From NCBI GenBank assembly GCA_028692205.1, contig JAQUXV010000091.1, positions 1 through 8,843 on the forward strand: a stretch of 8,843 bases of DNA. The letters are read 5' to 3'. This document shows, piece after piece, positions 6,340 to 8,843 of this stretch; within the stretch, counting starts at the first letter, position 1; the number at the start of each line of letters is the position of its first letter. Origin of the DNA: Eubacteriales bacterium. GTDB taxonomy: Bacteria > Bacillota_A > Clostridia > Christensenellales > Aristaeellaceae. The position numbers and the translations under genes are program-made. The notes under the pieces were generated by a model, which saw only the letters and a list, made by a program, of their open reading frames with translations, made no database searches and was not told the origin of the DNA.

Positions 6340-6372
6340 CGGTATTCGTTTAGATAATACCGAATGATTCGG
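6340..6372. repeat. Overlapping inverted repeats in the convergent intergenic region
   Basis: CGGTATT (6340-6346) and AATACCG (6356-6362) form a perfect 7-bp dyad with a 9-base centre. It overlaps CCGAAT-G-ATTCGG (6360-6372), a perfect 13-base palindrome. Related CGG steps continue to about 6388 (ATCGGATATCGG). They could be protein-binding sites, but no promoter is evident beside them. Role unknown. Confidence 0.5.
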
Positions 6373-6418
6373 CAATCGGATATCGGAGTTAAACACAGGC
6401 CCCTCCGCAGGAGACGCC

Positions 6419-6450
6419 GCTTCGGCATATTCATGCCTGAAGCAGTTTTT
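6419..6450 (+). terminator. Third plus-strand terminator-like hairpin
   Basis: GCTTCGGCAT (6419-6428) pairs with ATGCC-t-GAAGC (6433-6443): 10 bp with one bulged T and a 4-base loop, then AGTTTTT. It lies about 70 bases before the 3' end of the leftward glycoside hydrolase gene and faces it. It may stop leftover rightward transcription, or end a small transcript of its own. There is no T-run on the minus strand, so it would not end the glycosidase mRNA. Confidence 0.6.
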
Positions 6451-6522
6451 ATCCCGACAAGCATGGTAATGCAGGTACTTTTCGGGGTTCTCCCTCGGGC
6501 AAACTCTGTCGTGCCAGAAAAG

Positions 6523-8307
6523 TTACGGCTGCTGCTCCATGCTCCTCATCAGCGCATATGCGAGGAAGCCCGCGCAGGTGGCGAACGCCTCCCCGGTTTC
6601 ACAAACGCCGGTTTGTTCGTTCACACTTTCGCAGGCAACGCCGTTGTCCAACCGGGTACGCCTCAAATGTTCCAGCGCCTCTTGCTTATGTCCGCACAGC
6701 AGGCTGTTGCAGATGGAGAGCACCCACGGATGCGGCGCGTGCCTGCAGCCGATCTCCGCGATGGGCGCGCCCGCGAAAGAGAATTCGTATTCCTCATCGC
6801 GGATCATGGCGACGGTCGCCTGCCACACGGGGTCGGTTTCGTCGCAGAATCCGTAGAAAGGCAAAAGCTGCAGACTGCCCGGCGGCTCGTCGTAAATATC
6901 GTACTTTCCTTGCAGGTCGACCGACCACGCGAAGAACCGCCTGCCGTCCTTCTCTTTTACGCAATGCCCATATACGGCGCTTCGTACCGCCTCAGCGCGG
7001 GCCGCAAGTTCCGGCCGGCTCAACAGCGTAGCCAGCGCGCGGTACGCGCGCCAGACCAGCGCGTTGTCATACGTCAAATACGGGTAGTTGCGCAGGTCGT
7101 CCGTCGGCTGCAAAAAGGTCTCGTACAATTCTTCCACCGGATGCTTTTTACTCTCCAGCGTTTTCAGGATGCGCCGCAGGGCATTCTGCACATACGCCTG
7201 CTCCGCAAAGGCGCTGTCGCCCGTCGCGTCCCGGTAACGTTCCAGCGCGATCACCGGCGCGCACAACTCGTCCAGCTCAAAACCCGGCTCCAGTACAGTG
7301 CCGTCGATATACCGGCTGTGTACGCCGAAGTTGCGCGCCTGCCTGGTAAACACGTATTCCAGCACTTCCCGCGCGTATGTTGCGTCCGCGGCCAGAATAG
7401 CCGGAAACGCCCACAGTAAGCTGTCCCGGTCCCAATAGGCGGCACTCACGTAGTAACGCGGGCTTCGGGAGGTCATCAAACAAAGCTCCTCGGTGTCCAC
7501 GCTGCGGCCAGAAGCGTAGAAAAAGGCGAAAAACAGATTGGTGTTCAAAAGCGTTTTCAGCGCCGGGTCGGAAGCCGGTTTTTCCCGTTCGGCCAGCCAA
7601 CCGCACGTACGTCGGTACAGCGTATCATAGCCCTGTCGCAGCAGTTCCTTGGCGCTCGTAGCCGCGGCCACACCCTCGTACCCCACGCCAAAGAAAACAT
7701 CCAGCGTCGCCTTCCCGTTGGGCGGCAACGCAGCCTGCTTGTAAATATCGTACGTAAACCCGCTCTGCTCCCACTCGGCGTTCTGGTCGAACAGGCTGTA
7801 CGGCTGCCGGTCCCCCACGCAGGGAGCAAAGGCGAACAGCGGCATTCCCGGTTTCTGCGTCCAGATGAACAGATCGTTCCAGCCGGAGCGAATTACCTCG
7901 CGCCCTTCCGCAATCTCCACCGTTTCGTTAATCTCGTGCAGGGTTTTCTCCCAGCTGCCATTTACCCCGAACCGAATATTGGCCGTCTGCACGCCTTTGT
8001 TTTCCACCAGCAGCCGCACCGCGAAAGCCCGCTCGCCGACTGGTGTTAAATAGGTGCAGCTGATTACAATCCCATCTTGTTCGGCTGTAAACGAGGGAAT
8101 CCAGTAATGCGCTCGCTTCCATATCGGCGAAAGAGCGCCCGTTTTCCCATTCACTGTTAGGTACGGGCAGACTACGCCTTGGTCGCCCCTGATTTCCACA
8201 AGCCCCTTGTGGCGCATCATCAGGAAGGCGACGCCCTCGATCGCACCGTCGCTTTCCCGGATGGTGGGCAGCGAAAGATATTCGTTTCCGGTCACCTGAT
8301 AATTCAC
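6523..8307 (-). CDS. GH125-like glycoside hydrolase with an extra N-terminal domain
   Basis: The 594-residue protein has two parts. From about 275 to the end it follows the GH125 (alpha/alpha)6-barrel pattern in order. It shows AAYWDRDSLLWAFPAIL (289-305, family 'MWlRDS'), GFELDELCAPVIALERY (342-358, family 'yeLDslCyP'), and FLQPTDDLRNYPYLTYDNAL (398-417, family 'RPSDD...YliPsN'). Next are DEPPGSLQLLPFYGF (473-487), then IGCRHAPHPW (519-528) and ACESVNE (558-564, family 'HES'). By this alignment an Asp at 403/404 is the likely acid and Glu560 the likely base. Residues 1-270 are beta-rich and not part of a standard GH125, which is about 430 residues. No signal peptide is seen, so it should act in the cytoplasm. 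The GTG at 8307 follows GGAGG at 8 bases. A longer reading would overlap the upstream gene. GH125 enzymes known to me cleave alpha-1,6-mannosides. The substrate here is open. Confidence 0.78.
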   Translation of the reverse strand: MNYQVTGNEYLSLPTIRESDGAIEGVAFLMMRHKGLVEIRGDQGVVCPYLTVNGKTGALSPIWKRAHYWIPSFTAEQDGIVISCTYLTPVGERAFAVRLLVENKGVQTANIRFGVNGSWEKTLHEINETVEIAEGREVIRSGWNDLFIWTQKPGMPLFAFAPCVGDRQPYSLFDQNAEWEQSGFTYDIYKQAALPPNGKATLDVFFGVGYEGVAAATSAKELLRQGYDTLYRRTCGWLAEREKPASDPALKTLLNTNLFFAFFYASGRSVDTEELCLMTSRSPRYYVSAAYWDRDSLLWAFPAILAADATYAREVLEYVFTRQARNFGVHSRYIDGTVLEPGFELDELCAPVIALERYRDATGDSAFAEQAYVQNALRRILKTLESKKHPVEELYETFLQPTDDLRNYPYLTYDNALVWRAYRALATLLSRPELAARAEAVRSAVYGHCVKEKDGRRFFAWSVDLQGKYDIYDEPPGSLQLLPFYGFCDETDPVWQATVAMIRDEEYEFSFAGAPIAEIGCRHAPHPWVLSICNSLLCGHKQEALEHLRRTRLDNGVACESVNEQTGVCETGEAFATCAGFLAYALMRSMEQQP

Positions 8308-8321
8308 GCCTACATCCTCCG

Positions 8322-8843
8322 TTATTCGGTTTCCAGCCAGACCAGACCGCAAACGTCCAGTTTCGGCAGCCGGATTACCACGTCTACGCCGTAATCCGCA
8401 TCCCGGCACACGCATTCCAGCGGCACGGCCGCGCCGTTACCGGCGTCCGGCGATGCAAACCACGCCTGTTTCACCGGGTACAGCGCAAGTGCGTGCAGGG
8501 TGATATTCTCCACAGGCGTGGGCGTTTCCTTGCCAATATTCCAGTGATCGTCGCTTACGCCCGTCAGATTAATCAGCCCGATCATCTTACGCGCGCCGCT
8601 CTCGCGGAACGTCAGCCACAGCCTGCCCGGCTCGCCTTCCGGCGAAAAGGGCTGGTCGCAGCCATACTCGCAGTTATCTCCGCAGGCATGGGTAAGCGAT
8701 ACATCCTTGAGGCTTTGATCGAAAAACAAATCCTGATACCGGACAAAAAAGTCCTGATACGCCTGTATGCGCTCGATTTGCCACGGCAGGAGACGCGTAT
8801 AGTCGGCATAATACCCCTGTGTAACAACAGCGTTCTCCTCACC
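8322..8843 (-). CDS. GH66-like protein (dextranase / cycloisomaltooligosaccharide glucanotransferase family), C-terminal part
   Basis: The last 173 residues are visible, and the frame is open to the right edge. They begin GEENAVVTQGYYADYTRLLP, then a helix with IQAYQDFFVRYQDLFFDQSL. This resembles the GH66 run 'hmL.HEYFPn..l...L...yyDF.VaYenLLrd' at the end of the catalytic barrel. After a cysteine-containing loop (HACGDNCEYGC) comes a beta-sandwich with MIGLINLTGVSDDHWNIGK and TPTPVENITLHA, also as in GH66. The family cleaves or transfers alpha-1,6-glucan (dextran). The barrel with the catalytic residues lies mostly outside the window, so activity cannot be judged. The stop (8324-8322) is 14 bases before the GTG of the GH125-like gene, whose ribosome binding site lies in the gap. 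The two are surely one operon. Confidence 0.7.
   Translation of the reverse strand, partial: GEENAVVTQGYYADYTRLLPWQIERIQAYQDFFVRYQDLFFDQSLKDVSLTHACGDNCEYGCDQPFSPEGEPGRLWLTFRESGARKMIGLINLTGVSDDHWNIGKETPTPVENITLHALALYPVKQAWFASPDAGNGAAVPLECVCRDADYGVDVVIRLPKLDVCGLVWLETE

Noticed and set aside
6477..6523. Inverted repeat ACTTTTC/GAAAAGT starting at the stop of the GH125-like gene as its terminator
   Set aside because: Arms are only 7 bp around a 33-base loop, and no T-run follows on the minus strand. I see no clear terminator for this operon.
6364..7419. A 351-residue plus-strand open frame opposite the GH125-like gene
   Set aside because: Shadow of the glycosidase reading frame; Arg/Gln-rich with no domain seen.
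1..8843. CRISPR array, tandem repeats, insertion sequence or tRNA gene
   Set aside because: No regularly spaced repeats, transposase, terminal inverted repeats or cloverleaf sequence were found by reading both strands.

Overview
The window reads as a piece of a bacterial chromosome, most likely from a Bacillota/Clostridia-type organism. That placement is an inference. It rests on strong GGAGG-type ribosome binding sites before almost every gene, GTG and TTG starts, near-perfect sigma-A promoters, a DUF3795 protein, and a moderately high G+C coding sequence. No rRNA, tRNA, CRISPR array, insertion sequence or phage gene was seen.

Left part (1-3653, all leftward). A complete tripartite tricarboxylate transporter operon, tctC-tctB-tctA, is read from a consensus promoter at 3625-3653. 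An 18-bp palindromic operator candidate (3598-3615) lies just after the start of transcription. A 13-bp hairpin separates tctC from tctB and probably lets the binding protein be made in excess. The operon ends at a terminator near 236-268. Beyond it, a second transcription unit with its own consensus promoter (157-185) carries the start of a GntR-type regulator, cut by the window edge. The regulator is the obvious candidate to control the transporter.

Middle part (3654-6522, rightward). Three small single-gene units follow: a cysteine-rich DUF3795 protein, a GNAT N-acetyltransferase, and a pyridoxamine-phosphate-oxidase-like flavin-binding protein. Each has a good ribosome binding site and the first two have credible promoters. 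The flavoprotein gene is followed by two plus-strand terminator-like hairpins, a cluster of palindromes and a third terminator. That 430-base stretch has no recognisable gene.

Right part (6523-8843, leftward). Two glycoside hydrolase genes lie 14 bases apart. The upstream one, cut by the window edge, is the C-terminal part of a GH66-like protein (dextranase/cycloisomaltooligosaccharide glucanotransferase family). The downstream one is a 594-residue protein whose C-terminal half follows the GH125 pattern, joined to an extra N-terminal domain of about 270 residues. Both families act on alpha-1,6 linkages, so the pair may process one alpha-1,6-linked glycan. This is the most interesting part of the window. 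The rest is well-organised but mostly ordinary metabolism and transport.
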